NCBI RefSeq assembly: GCF_029338395.1 | Contig: NZ_CP119809.1 | Span: 496,001 to 560,000, forward strand | Source: Halorussus caseinilyticus | Lineage (GTDB): Archaea > Halobacteriota > Halobacteria > Halobacteriales > Haladaptataceae | Direction of reading: 5' to 3' | Length of the DNA stretch: 64,000 nucleotides | In this document: positions 27,323 through 36,174 of the stretch, one piece after another | Position numbering within the stretch: the first letter of the stretch is position 1 | Layout: every line of letters starts with the position of its first letter | Made by a program: the position numbers and the translations under genes | Notes under the pieces: generated by a model | What the model was told of the DNA's origin: nothing | The model's database searches: none | What the model saw: the letters and a program-made list of their open reading frames with translations, nothing else

Positions 27323-27688
27323 GTGACTCCCGTCGTGACGTTTCTCGAAAGCAATCCCGTCTTGGTGTTCGTACAGTTCGTGACTATTCTCGTCGCGGCT
27401 GTCGTCGGACAGAACCGAATACACACCCGGAAGCTTAACACGATAGAGGGTAAATTGACTACTATGACGAACGAACCCGCCGGGGTCACTGACGGCGGAG
27501 CCAGCGAACTACCGCCGACTGGTGGCCGCGCAATCGCCGGTGGTGCCATCGGCGTCACGTTCGGGCCGGGTGGCCTGCTCGCAGGTATCTTACTCGGATT
27601 CACCATCGGCGACCGACGCGACATCCGGACCTACGAGCGCAGTTCTCACACCCCGGACCCGAGTGACGAATCGAAGGCCGACCAGTGA
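27323..27688 (+). CDS. Small membrane protein of unknown function
   Basis: 121 residues from a GTG start. Two hydrophobic segments are seen, about residues 4-28 (VVTFLESNPVLVFVQFVTIL) and 68-93 (AIAGGAIGVTFGPGGLLAGI), separated by a polar Glu/Thr linker and followed by a charged tail. A TATAAT at about 27250-27255 may be its promoter. No other upstream in-frame ATG is available after the TAG at about 27231; an internal ATG at 27464 would remove the first helix. The second helix resembles glycine-zipper membrane segments. Function unknown. Confidence 0.6.
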   Translation: MTPVVTFLESNPVLVFVQFVTILVAAVVGQNRIHTRKLNTIEGKLTTMTNEPAGVTDGGASELPPTGGRAIAGGAIGVTFGPGGLLAGILLGFTIGDRRDIRTYERSSHTPDPSDESKADQ

Positions 27689-27689
27689 C

Positions 27690-29276
27690 CTACTCCTCGC
27701 CGAACTCGGCTTTCACGGCCTGTCGGTCTATCTTCGAGGGACCGGACATCGGCATCTCCGCGACGAACGCGAGGTGTCGCGGGCGCTTGAACCGGGCGAG
27801 CTTCCCGTCCAGAAAGTCGGTCAGTTCTTCGAGAGTCAGCGACTCGTCGCCCTGCACGACGGCCTTCCCGACCTGCCCCCACTGGTCGTTGGACACCGGG
27901 ACGACGACGACTTCCTCGACTTTCGGGTGGTCGGCGATGCGGTCCTCGACCGCGGCGGGGTAGACGTTCTCGCCGCCCGAGACGTACATGTTCTTCTTGC
28001 GGCCTTCGATGTAGACGTAGCCGTCGTCGTCCTTGCGGGCCAAGTCGCCCGTCGAGACCCACCCGTCGCCGAAGGTGGTCTCGGTCTCTTGCTCGTTGCG
28101 CCAGTAGCGGTCGGCGGCGTGGGGACTCGCCAGTTCGAGTTCTCCGATTTCGCCCGGCGGGAGTTCCCCGCCGTCCTCGTCCGCGATGCGCGCGTCCACG
28201 TGCATCGCGGGCACGCCCACGCTGTCTGCCTTCTCGGTGGGCCACCCGTCGGGCATCGTGAAGTTGTTCGGGCCGCACTCGGTCAGGCCGTAGCCCTGCG
28301 AGAGGTCAACGTCGCGGGACCACCACGCCTCCATGACCGACTCCCGGCAGGGACCGCCGCCGGACTTGGCGAACCGGAGCGTCGAGAGGTCGGTGTCGGC
28401 CCAGTCGTCGTGGTTCGCCATCATCCGGAGGACCGCCGGGACCGCCACGAGGACCGTCGCGCCTTCGGACTCCACGAGGTGGAGGACCTCGCGGGGTTCG
28501 AACTCGCGGGCGAGGACCACCGTCGCCCCGAGGTGGAACAGGGGTACCGTCAGCACGTTCCACCCACCGGTGTGGAACATCGGGAACACCATCGGCGTCA
28601 CGTCCTCGGGCCGAAGCCCCCACGCGGTGATGGTGTTGAACGAGTTCCAGAGAATAGAGCCGTGAGTCACGACGGTCTCTTTCGGGACGCCGGTCGAACC
28701 CCCGGTGTGGAGAAAGAGGTGCGGGTCGTCCATCGACACGTCGGCCGCCTCGACCGGCGAGTCGTCGTCGGGGAGCGCGTCGGTCCACGGAGAGCACCGG
28801 GCCGTCGCCTGCGACGCGGACGCCGACGTGTCGGCGTCCGAGTCGTCAGCGGGAAGCGACCGGACCGGACAGTCGAACTCCCGGCCCTCGCGGTCCAGTA
28901 CGTCCGCCGCGAGGTCCGCGAAGGGTTCCTCCACGACGAGCAGAGAGGGTTCCACGTCGTTGAGCATCTCGACCAACTCGCCCGCGGCGAGGCGGTGGGA
29001 GAGGGGCGCGAGAATCCCGCCGGTCTTCCCGGTGGCGAAAAAGAGGTCCACGAGTTCCGGGCGGTTGCGCGAGAGGACCGCCACCCGGTCGCCCCGCCCG
29101 ACTCCTTCGGACCGAAGGAGTCGGGCGGTGCGGTTCGCTCGGCGGTCCAACTCGGCGTAGGTGTAGCGCTGGCCGGTCGTCGCGTCCACGAGTCCCACCG
29201 CGTCGGGCGAGAGACCGGCGCGCTTCTCGCTCCACGCGCCCACCCAGTCGTAGGGTCGCTCGTCGTGGCTAAACAT
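27690..29276 (-). CDS. Acyl-CoA synthetase (AMP-forming), second paralogue
   Basis: 528 residues. The nucleotide-binding signature is LHTGGSTGVPKETVVTH near residue 190, slightly unlike the usual YTSGTTG form; QGYGLTECGPNN near 325, GWVSTGDLARKDDDG near 410 and the C-terminal GPSKIDRQAVK with the catalytic lysine near 515 complete the family pattern. Activates a carboxylic acid to its CoA thioester. The following alpha/beta hydrolase overlaps its start by eight bases, so they form an operon (hydrolase first). Substrate unknown; a medium-chain or aromatic acid is possible. Confidence 0.9.
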   Translation of the reverse strand: MFSHDERPYDWVGAWSEKRAGLSPDAVGLVDATTGQRYTYAELDRRANRTARLLRSEGVGRGDRVAVLSRNRPELVDLFFATGKTGGILAPLSHRLAAGELVEMLNDVEPSLLVVEEPFADLAADVLDREGREFDCPVRSLPADDSDADTSASASQATARCSPWTDALPDDDSPVEAADVSMDDPHLFLHTGGSTGVPKETVVTHGSILWNSFNTITAWGLRPEDVTPMVFPMFHTGGWNVLTVPLFHLGATVVLAREFEPREVLHLVESEGATVLVAVPAVLRMMANHDDWADTDLSTLRFAKSGGGPCRESVMEAWWSRDVDLSQGYGLTECGPNNFTMPDGWPTEKADSVGVPAMHVDARIADEDGGELPPGEIGELELASPHAADRYWRNEQETETTFGDGWVSTGDLARKDDDGYVYIEGRKKNMYVSGGENVYPAAVEDRIADHPKVEEVVVVPVSNDQWGQVGKAVVQGDESLTLEELTDFLDGKLARFKRPRHLAFVAEMPMSGPSKIDRQAVKAEFGEE

Positions 29277-30087
29277 GGGCGAGGAACTCCACGAGTCGGT
29301 CGTTTACCGCGTCGGCCTGTTCGATGAAGAAGAGATGCGGGCCGCCCTCGAAGACGGCGAGTTGGACGTTCGAGAGTTTCTCGTAGATGAGGTCGGCGTT
29401 CTCGACCGGAAGCACCCGGTCGTCGGTGCCGTGGGCGACGAGGACCGGCACGTCTACGTCGGCGAGTCGGTCGCTCGAATCGAAGGCCATCACGCCCGCG
29501 GCCTGTGCCTCCCGGCCCGCGTCGGTCGCGTCGCCCTTTAGTCGCCAGTCCACGATGTCCTCTATGAGGTCGTCGTTGTCCGCCCAGAAATCGTCGGACA
29601 TCGCGGGTTCCATCTTGTACCGGATTGCCTCGCGTTCGTCGGCGTCGTCGGGCACGCCGAACATCCGGGCTTGGGTCTCCTCGGGCACGTCGAGGGCCTC
29701 CTCGCCGCCGTGACTGGTGCAGAGCAGGCCGAGCGATTCGGCCCGGTCGTAGTCGAGGGCGTACTGCTGGGCAATCATCCCGCCCATGCTCGCGCCGACC
29801 ACGTGGGCGCGCTCGACGCCCGCGTCCGCGAGGACCGCCTCCAAGTCGCTCGCCATCTCCGCGATGGTGTAAGGACCCTCGGGCGCGTCGGAGTCGCCGG
29901 TGCCGCGGTTATCGAAGACCACGACGCGGTAGCCCTCGTCGGCGAGTCGGTCCCTCTGCCAGCGCCACATCCACCGGCCGTAGCCGAGTCCTTCCACGAG
30001 AGCGACGGTTTCGGTGTCGCTCCCGTGGGTGGCCGGAGCGGTGGTCTCGTAGTAGAGCGAGACCCCATCGTTGTCTGCGTATGACAT
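29269..30087 (-). CDS. Alpha/beta-fold hydrolase
   Basis: 272 residues. The nucleophile elbow VVGASMGGMIAQ is near residue 93 (Ser), the acid and base follow in VPVLVAHGTDDRVLP near 215 and EGGPHLFFIEQ near 250, and the oxyanion HG-type segment lies in VALVEGLGYG. It resembles enol-lactonase and haloperoxidase-like esterases. First gene of an operon with the acyl-CoA synthetase, so it may release the acid that the synthetase activates (inference). The ATG at 30087 (MSYADNDG) is chosen; ten upstream codons lack conservation-like character. Confidence 0.87.
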   Translation of the reverse strand: MSYADNDGVSLYYETTAPATHGSDTETVALVEGLGYGRWMWRWQRDRLADEGYRVVVFDNRGTGDSDAPEGPYTIAEMASDLEAVLADAGVERAHVVGASMGGMIAQQYALDYDRAESLGLLCTSHGGEEALDVPEETQARMFGVPDDADEREAIRYKMEPAMSDDFWADNDDLIEDIVDWRLKGDATDAGREAQAAGVMAFDSSDRLADVDVPVLVAHGTDDRVLPVENADLIYEKLSNVQLAVFEGGPHLFFIEQADAVNDRLVEFLAHV

Positions 30088-30175
30088 GGCTGAACCCACG
30101 GAGGACGCCGCCTTCAAAACCCCGTTTCACATGTTAACCCCCGGATTGATTCGACGCGCGCCGCGAGGTTCGACC

Positions 30176-30592
30176 ATGCCAGTCGCATCCGTAGACGACA
30201 CCGCCGAGGCCACGCTGACGGTCACGGGAGACACCATCGACGCCTACGCCGACCTGACGGGCGACGACAACCCCATCCACCGCGACGACGACTACGCCGC
30301 CGAGACGTTCTTCGGCGGACGGGTCGCCCACGGGATGCTGTCGGCGGGAGTCGTCAGCGCCGCCCTCGCGGACCTGCCCGGCGACGTAATCTACCTCGCG
30401 CAGGACCTCGACTTCGAGAACCCGGTCCGACCGGGCCAGACCGTGACCGCGACGGTCACGGTCGAGGAGGACTTGGGCGACGACCGACTCCGCGTCGAGA
30501 CCGTCGCGGCGGCCGAGGGCGACGGCGAGAGCCAACAGGTGTTGTCGGGCGAAGCGGTCGTCATGTCGGTGCCCCACGAGAGCCGGGACTAA
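30176..30592 (+). CDS. MaoC-like (R)-specific enoyl-CoA hydratase
   Basis: 138 residues, a single hot-dog fold. The hydratase-2 motif is clear: YADLTGDDNPIHRDDDYA near residue 22, giving the catalytic Asp and His, then FFGGRVAHGMLSAGVVS near 42. It would hydrate trans-2-enoyl-CoA to the (R)-3-hydroxyacyl-CoA, used in polyhydroxyalkanoate synthesis or a beta-oxidation branch. Divergent from the hydrolase/synthetase operon with 88 bases between. ATG at 30176 chosen since upstream in-frame codons cover the promoter of the other gene. Confidence 0.9.
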   Translation: MPVASVDDTAEATLTVTGDTIDAYADLTGDDNPIHRDDDYAAETFFGGRVAHGMLSAGVVSAALADLPGDVIYLAQDLDFENPVRPGQTVTATVTVEEDLGDDRLRVETVAAAEGDGESQQVLSGEAVVMSVPHESRD

Positions 30593-30650
30593 CTATACGT
30601 TTCTCTGAGCAATATTTTTGTTTCTCAAAGAAATGATTTCAATTTTCAAC

Positions 30651-30812
30651 ACCGGCGCGCGCTGGCGCGGCCTCCGTGCCGCGCCCGTCCGCGCGAGGGA
30701 CGACTGAGCGAGTGCCGGAGGCACGAGTGAAGGAGTCGGTTGGGGAGGGTGTGGTCCGCGGTTGCGGTCGCGGTGCGGTCTTCATCGGTTCAAGCCTGAC
30801 GTAGCGTCTCGG
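30651..30812 (+). repeat. Element A, copy 3
   Basis: Same block order as copies at 4131 and 9821: CGCGCGCTGG arm, copy-specific hairpin GGCGCGGC (30664-30671) with GCCGCGCC (30678-30685), CCGCGCGAGG, a second hairpin (GTGCC/GGCAC near 30712-30724 within GACT/AGTC), the core GGTTGGGGAGG, GGTCCGCGGTTGCGG, and GGTTCAAGCCTGACGTAGCG at about 30787-30806. It follows an AT-rich tract (30610-30650) that could terminate or start transcription. It fills the 403-base gap before the surface glycoprotein gene. Confidence 0.75.
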
Positions 30813-30814
30813 CG

Positions 30815-30866
30815 TCTCTTCCACCTCTCCGAAGCGGTTCTCTCTTCCACCTCTCCGAAGCGGTTC
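30815..30866 (+). repeat. 26-bp exact tandem duplication
   Basis: The 26 bases at 30815-30840 (beginning TCTCTTCCACCTCTCC) are repeated exactly at 30841-30866, just after element A copy 3. A simple local duplication with no coding content. Confidence 0.9.
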
Positions 30867-30995
30867 TTCGGCGGTTCGCCCCCTTCCCTAGTCCCCTCGA
30901 CAGTTTCCGTAATCGCGGTCTTTCCGTCCGCTACCGCGTCTCCGCCGCCGGACCCCATCACAAAGTATTTTCCCGACTAGTTAGCAGTCCGAAAT

Positions 30996-32918
30996 ATGTC
31001 GCTCGCCCTCCACCTGCGACGTTCGGCGTCCTGTCTGGTAGCTATCTTGCTCGTGACGGCCGGAGTTCCGGCCGCGGCGGTCGGAACGACCGCCGCGGCC
31101 TCGCCCACCGGAACCCCGACCGGTGCGTCTCCGACCGGTGCGTCTCCGACCGCGGTCCCCTCCGTCGAATCCTCGTCGGCCGCAACACCCTCCACCGCGT
31201 CCCCCTCCACCGCATCCCCGGTCTCCCACGCCCCGTCGTTCGAGGGTGGCATCGAACACGTCGCTCGCGGCGGCGTCGCCGCGATACCCGTCTCGATGGC
31301 CGAGGGCGCGAACGCGACGATTTCGGTCTCGGGCGACGATTACTCGGCCACGCTCGCGGTCCGGGACCGGGACGGCGACGGGTCAGCGACGGTGCGTCTG
31401 AACACCTACGACGCCACCTACCGCGCCGGAGACGGCGACGACCTGACCGTCCGGTCGGCGTCGGACGGACCGACGCCGCTGGCGGTCGGTACCTACGAGG
31501 TGCTGGCCTGCGCGGGTGACGCCTCGGCGTGCGACGGCGAGTCGGCCACCGCCGAGACGCAAGTGACCGTCGGCGAGCGGTCCACCGACGCCCTCCGGAC
31601 CTACGTCGCGCCCCCGTCCGCGAACCTCTCGTCCCTGCGGGCCATCGACGCGGCGCGGTCGTCGGGCGACTTCACCCGAACCCGAACGGTGGTCACGAAC
31701 GGCACGCTCGTCCTCGAACTCCGGGCCTCGGGGTTGGACGGCGCGATTGCCGCCCGGAACGGGTCGAACGTGACCGCGCGCTTCTTCGACTTCCTCGCCA
31801 CCGACGCGGCGCGACTCCGCGTCGAGCAACTGAATCCCGGCGCGGAGATTCGTGCGGCGGTGATGCACTTCGCGCCCGACTCGACGCGCGTGGTCGCCGA
31901 CCCCCGAAACCGTAGCTACTACCTCGTCGCCGACCCCGCCGACGTGAACGTCACGGGCGGGCGCGACGGGACGGTGAAACCGGGCTATCACTTCCGCGCG
32001 AACTTTTCGGTGGCGGCGTCGTCCACGCTCGCGGACGACGCCGAGTCCGTGACCGACGAGTTCGAGTTCTGGGACCGCGACGCCGACTTCGAACCGGCCG
32101 GGAACGTCGCCGACGGCGAGTTCGAACCGGACGGCGGCGTCGAGACGGTCCGGGTCGGGTCGGCCCCGAACCGGACGGTTCGCGTCGAGACCACGCTCCC
32201 GCCGCGCTCGAACGTCACCGTCGTCGTCGAGGGCGCGAACGACACTTTCCGCTTCGAGGAGTCCGGCCGGGTACGGAACGCGAGCGAGGGGTTCGTCTTC
32301 GCGCCGACGTTCGATTTCTCTGACGTGCCGCCGGGAACCGACTTCGACGTGACGCTCCGCCACCGCGACGAGTCGGTGATGGGCTACGGCGGCCCGGACC
32401 CCGGCGTGGTGGTCGAACCCGAGGCGGACGTGCGAATCGCCGCCGTCGGCGCGTCGGCCGCGAACGTCACCGCGAAACTCCCCTCGGGCGGGTTCGTCGT
32501 CGTCCGCCGGGACTCCGTGGACGGCGACCGACTCGGCGCGTCCGACCGCCTCGCCCCCGGCCAGCGGAACGTCTCGGTGGAGTTCGACGCCGACCTCGGA
32601 GCGAACGCGACGCTGTTCGCCGTGGCGTTCCGCGACGCCGACGGAGACGGCGAGTTCGACCGCGAGACCGACGAACCGTACACCGGCGGGAAGTCGGACC
32701 ACCGCGTCGCCGCCTCGAAGTCGGTCGCGTTCGCTCGGTCCGGGGTTACCGAGACCACCACCGAGACGACCCGGATGACTGACGGTCCCGAGACGGCCGG
32801 GACCACCTCGCCGCCCTCGACCGACACCTCGCTTCCGGGTCTCGGCGCTGGCGCGGCGCTACTCGCGCTTCTGGCGGGTCTCGCGCTCGCGCGGAGAAAA
32901 ACACAAGGAGAGCGGTGA
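30996..32918 (+). CDS. Secreted surface glycoprotein-like protein with C-terminal anchor
   Basis: 640 residues. N-terminal signal peptide (residues 1-29, LVAILLVTAGVPAAAVG) followed by a Ser/Thr/Pro-rich stretch (31-75), likely O-glycosylated, with repeats of PTGASPTG. The body has beta-rich domains of the BGTF/haloarchaeal S-layer-associated type and many N-glycosylation sequons (NAT, NVT, NGT, NRS). Residues about 480-560 (KLPSGGFVVVRRDSVDGDRL, then AVAFRDADGDGEFDRETDEP) match the DUF7282 type. The end is a Thr-rich linker, LPGLGAGAALLALLAGLALA and RRK, a variant of the PGF-CTERM sorting signal processed by archaeosortase. Located on the outer face of the cell envelope. Confidence 0.85.
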   Translation: MSLALHLRRSASCLVAILLVTAGVPAAAVGTTAAASPTGTPTGASPTGASPTAVPSVESSSAATPSTASPSTASPVSHAPSFEGGIEHVARGGVAAIPVSMAEGANATISVSGDDYSATLAVRDRDGDGSATVRLNTYDATYRAGDGDDLTVRSASDGPTPLAVGTYEVLACAGDASACDGESATAETQVTVGERSTDALRTYVAPPSANLSSLRAIDAARSSGDFTRTRTVVTNGTLVLELRASGLDGAIAARNGSNVTARFFDFLATDAARLRVEQLNPGAEIRAAVMHFAPDSTRVVADPRNRSYYLVADPADVNVTGGRDGTVKPGYHFRANFSVAASSTLADDAESVTDEFEFWDRDADFEPAGNVADGEFEPDGGVETVRVGSAPNRTVRVETTLPPRSNVTVVVEGANDTFRFEESGRVRNASEGFVFAPTFDFSDVPPGTDFDVTLRHRDESVMGYGGPDPGVVVEPEADVRIAAVGASAANVTAKLPSGGFVVVRRDSVDGDRLGASDRLAPGQRNVSVEFDADLGANATLFAVAFRDADGDGEFDRETDEPYTGGKSDHRVAASKSVAFARSGVTETTTETTRMTDGPETAGTTSPPSTDTSLPGLGAGAALLALLAGLALARRKTQGER

Positions 32919-32925
32919 ACCGCGT

Positions 32926-34383
32926 TCAGTACGACTTGGCGAAGTAGGCCGTCTCGCAGGCCTCGTCGCCGCAGACGCCGCACTCCTCGCCGATGGGTTC
33001 CTCGTCGCGGTCCATCGGGACCATCACGATTTCGGCCGCGATTTCCTCCTTGATGACCTGCTCGCAGGCCTCGTCGCCGCACCACGGCGTCTTGACGTAG
33101 CCGCCGTAGCGACCGATGGTGCCGAGAATCTCGGAGGTCTCGTAGGCCTCGCGGACGTTCTCCTCCAGATTCTCCTTGGCCGCGTCGTAGAGTTTGGCGT
33201 ACACTCGGTCGAAGTGCGATTGGATGGTCTCGTCGATTCGCTCGCGGTCCTCCACCGCGTCCTCGCCGTCGGGTCGGTGGACCACCGTGACCTCGCGGTC
33301 TTCGACCTCGTTGGGACCGATTTCGAGTCGGACGGGGACGCCCTTCAGTTCCCACTCGTTGAACTTGAAGCCCGGATTGCGCTCGTCGCGGTCGTCCAAC
33401 TCGACGCGCACGTCGGCGGCGTCCAAGTCGTCGGCCACGCTCTCGGCGTACTCCAGCACTTTCTCGCGGTTGTCCTCGTTCCAGATGGGGACGATGACGA
33501 CCTGCTCGGGCGCGATTTTCGGGGGGACGACCAGCCCTTGGTCGTCGGAGTGAGTCATGATGAGCGCGCCGAGTGCGCGCCACGAGAGACCCCACGAGGT
33601 GGTGTGAGCGACCCGCTCGTCCTCGTTCTCGTCTGTGTAGGTCAGGTCGTAGGCTTCCGCGAATCCTTGGCCGAGGTAGTGGGAAGTCCCGCCTTGGACC
33701 GACTTGCCGTCGGGCATCAGCGCCTCGACGGTCGTGGTGGTGTCCGCGCCGGGGAACTTGTCGTGTTCGGGCTTGCGACCGCGGAGAACGGGGATGGCCA
33801 GCACGTCCTCGTAGAGGTTCTCGTACTGGTCCAAGCGGGTCATCGTCTCGTCCCACGCCTCGTCTTCGGTCTCGTGGGCGGTGTGGCCCTCCTGCCAGAG
33901 GAACTCCTTCGTTCGGAAGAACGGCTTCGTTTCCGTCGCTTCCCACCGGATGACGCTACACCACTGGTTCAGGCGCAGAGGCAGGTCGCGGTGGCTTCGG
34001 ACCCAGTTGCTCATGAACGGCGTGATGATGGACTCGCTGGTGGGCCGGAAAGCCAGTCGCTCTTCGAGTTCGTCGTGGCCGCCGTGAGTCACCCACGCAA
34101 CCTCGGGGTCGAAGCCTTCCACGATGTCGCTCTCGCGTTCGAGGTAGCTCTCGGGGATGAGCGCGGGGAAGTAGGCGTTCTGCGCGCCGGTCTTCTTGAA
34201 CCACGAGTCGAGGTGGTCCTGTAGCCCCTCCCAGAGGGCGTACCCGCGGGGCCGGGTGACGATGAACCCGCCCATGGGCGCGTAGTCGGCGAGTTCGGCC
34301 TTCGTGACTACTTCCGCGTACCAATCTCCGGGACTGTGTTCTTTGGACTCGGTGATGCCGAGTTCCTGCTCGTCGTCGCTCAT
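32926..34383 (-). CDS. proS: Prolyl-tRNA synthetase
   Basis: 485 residues, class II synthetase of the archaeal/eukaryal type without the bacterial editing insertion. Visible are motif 2-like text VIRWEATETKPFFRTKEFLW near residue 137, HTTSWGLSWR near 255 (motif 3 region), and a C-terminal zinc-binding domain with WCGDEAC and CGVCGDEAC, ending in the conserved Tyr (FAKSY). It charges tRNA-Pro. The frame is open 34 codons upstream, but the ATG at 34383 (MSDDEQELG) lies at the start of homology. Essential housekeeping gene. Confidence 0.96.
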   Translation of the reverse strand: MSDDEQELGITESKEHSPGDWYAEVVTKAELADYAPMGGFIVTRPRGYALWEGLQDHLDSWFKKTGAQNAYFPALIPESYLERESDIVEGFDPEVAWVTHGGHDELEERLAFRPTSESIITPFMSNWVRSHRDLPLRLNQWCSVIRWEATETKPFFRTKEFLWQEGHTAHETEDEAWDETMTRLDQYENLYEDVLAIPVLRGRKPEHDKFPGADTTTTVEALMPDGKSVQGGTSHYLGQGFAEAYDLTYTDENEDERVAHTTSWGLSWRALGALIMTHSDDQGLVVPPKIAPEQVVIVPIWNEDNREKVLEYAESVADDLDAADVRVELDDRDERNPGFKFNEWELKGVPVRLEIGPNEVEDREVTVVHRPDGEDAVEDRERIDETIQSHFDRVYAKLYDAAKENLEENVREAYETSEILGTIGRYGGYVKTPWCGDEACEQVIKEEIAAEIVMVPMDRDEEPIGEECGVCGDEACETAYFAKSY

Positions 34384-34455
34384 TGGGTAGGAGTTTCTTC
34401 GATGTGGTCTTAAATGCGATGAAGCTTTGGTAGCGTTTCGAGCGAACTGGGATTG

Positions 34456-34483
34456 GCGGCGCGCGCAGTCCTGCGCGCGCCGC
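34456..34483. repeat. 11-bp hairpin with AGTCCT loop
   Basis: GCGGCGCGCGC (34456-34466) pairs with GCGCGCGCCGC (34473-34483) around AGTCCT. It lies in the divergent gap between proS and the flavin reductase gene and shares its tip with hairpins at 22306 and 51501. Confidence 0.8.
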
Positions 34484-34571
34484 ATAAACTCCGGCGGAAC
34501 TCCCGCGGTGGAGTCCCGCGGTCGGCCACCCGAGTTATCCCCGCGTCCGTCGTAGCACCCTCGATTCCACG

Positions 34572-35324
34572 ATGGCCGACACCCACGAAGTCACGGTCAC
34601 GTCCGTCCACCGGATGACGCCGAACGTCAAGCAGTTCGTGTTGGAGTCCGACGGCTACACCTTCGAGTTCGACCCCGGCCAGCACACCCACGTCCACTTC
34701 CCGCGGGCGGAGAGTCCGGCGGAGGACGAGGGAGGCGACAGCGAGGACGAGGCAGTCGTCAGACCCTACACCGCCACGGCCATGCCGGGGAGCGAGCGCA
34801 TCACCCTCGCCATCAAGCGCTACCCCGACGGCACCGCCTCGACGTGGATGCACGAGCGCACGCCCGGCGACACCATCGAAATCGAGGAGTTAGGCGGGAA
34901 CCTCTACCTCCGGAATATCGACTCGGACGTGGCCTTCGTCTCGACCGGAACCGGCATCACGCCGATGATAGCGATGGCCAAGCAGTACGTCCGGGAGGGG
35001 ACCGGAAACGCCCACTTCTTCTTCGGCGAGAAGGACGAGGAACACGTCATCTACCGCGAAACTCTCGACCAACTGGCGGCCGACTCCCCGGACTTCGACG
35101 TGACCTACGTCCTCTCGGAGGCCGACGACTGGGCCGGACCCGAGGGCCACGTACAGAACCACCTCGCGGACTACTTGGACGACTTCGAGGGCCGGGACTT
35201 CTACGTCTGCGGCGTGCCCGAGATGGTGGTCGAGACCCGAGAGTATCTGGACGAGCAGGGCGTGGCCGACGACCGGATGTACGTCGAAGGCTGGGAGGGC
35301 GACGAGGTGTCGGACGAGGGATAA
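34572..35324 (+). CDS. FAD-dependent ferredoxin/flavodoxin reductase-like oxidoreductase
   Basis: 250 residues. Flavin-binding RPYTATAMPGS near residue 63 and the dinucleotide-binding FVSTGTGITPMIAMAKQYV near 128, followed by FYVCGVPEMV near 215 and a short acidic tail. Compared with the paralogue at 8653 it has an acidic insertion (AESPAEDEGGDSEDEA) near 48. Partners unknown; it likely moves electrons between NAD(P)H and a ferredoxin or oxygenase. Stand-alone gene, 188 bases from proS. Confidence 0.85.
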   Translation: MADTHEVTVTSVHRMTPNVKQFVLESDGYTFEFDPGQHTHVHFPRAESPAEDEGGDSEDEAVVRPYTATAMPGSERITLAIKRYPDGTASTWMHERTPGDTIEIEELGGNLYLRNIDSDVAFVSTGTGITPMIAMAKQYVREGTGNAHFFFGEKDEEHVIYRETLDQLAADSPDFDVTYVLSEADDWAGPEGHVQNHLADYLDDFEGRDFYVCGVPEMVVETREYLDEQGVADDRMYVEGWEGDEVSDEG

Positions 35325-35327
35325 GCA

Positions 35328-35822
35328 CTACTCCGGGCCGCCGACCGAAAACGGACTCTCGGTCTCTCGCCAGTCCCACCCCGGCAGTCGCGTCTGGAAC
35401 CCGGCGGCGAGGGCGGCGTCCAAGTCGTCCGCGCCCGCGGTCTCGCGGTCCGCCTCGGCGTGGACAGACACGTCCGCGTAGTGGAAGGTGGCCTCCCCGA
35501 GGAGTCGAAGTGGCTGGTTCCCGGCGATGGTCCCGGCGAGTTCGCGCCCGAGGAGTTCGTCCACCACGAACCCCGGATAGTCGCCTTCCACGTCCAACTC
35601 CCGGAGGACGGCCACCAGCGCGGCGACGTTGACCGCGCAGTCGCCGTCGGCGAAGAGTGCGTCCACCTCCTCGCGGTAGGCGTCGGCGCTCACGTCGTCT
35701 ACGTCGGTGTCGAACAGGTCGCCGAGGTCCGCGCGAACGTCGTTCACTAGCGGTACCACCGTATCGGCCCGGCCCCGGACCCACTCGTACTCGTCGGCGA
35801 CTCGCTCGGGAGTCAGTCGCAT
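35328..35822 (-). CDS. Conserved haloarchaeal-type protein of unknown function
   Basis: 164 residues, acidic, soluble and largely helical. It begins MRLTPERVADEYEWVRGRAD and has an alternating helical pattern with FVVDELLGRELAGTIAGNQP near residue 88; no family is recognised. ATG at 35822 is chosen; a TATA-like TTATAAAAGC (minus strand, about 35871-35880) lies about 50 bases upstream, implying a short leader. It converges on the reductase gene with a three-base gap. Confidence 0.7.
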   Translation of the reverse strand: MRLTPERVADEYEWVRGRADTVVPLVNDVRADLGDLFDTDVDDVSADAYREEVDALFADGDCAVNVAALVAVLRELDVEGDYPGFVVDELLGRELAGTIAGNQPLRLLGEATFHYADVSVHAEADRETAGADDLDAALAAGFQTRLPGWDWRETESPFSVGGPE

Positions 35823-36174
35823 GCCGGAGGAGACGGCTTCCGGGACCTTGGGTTTGCCCACTTTGGGAAGGCTTTTATAATATCGGGGACTAATGGCCGA
35901 TAAGCGGGTTTTCCTGCGTCCCCGAGTGAGCGTCCGGTCTTCCCCGGTATCTCCGGGGACGTGGACGACTCGCAGACGCGCGAGTTCCAACATCCCGCGG
36001 AGAAGCGAAATCTATGCTGTGCTGTACTCTAAATCGTAGTCCTGACGGCATTCCGACCGGTTCGACCTGCCCCCGCGAGCAAGTAGCCCGCAGTGGCGGG
36101 TCCGACGAGACGCCGGTCGGACGCGACGCCCCGACACGGAGGACAGCACCGACAGACGGAACGACTTTTTCACT
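35823..36174. other. Intergenic region upstream of aCPSF1
   Basis: 352 bases without a gene. Contains the AT-rich promoter-like TTTTATAATATC at about 35873-35884, which could serve either strand, and nothing else I can name. A TTTTTCACT just before the aCPSF1 ATG is the only AT-rich stretch near that gene. Confidence 0.5.
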
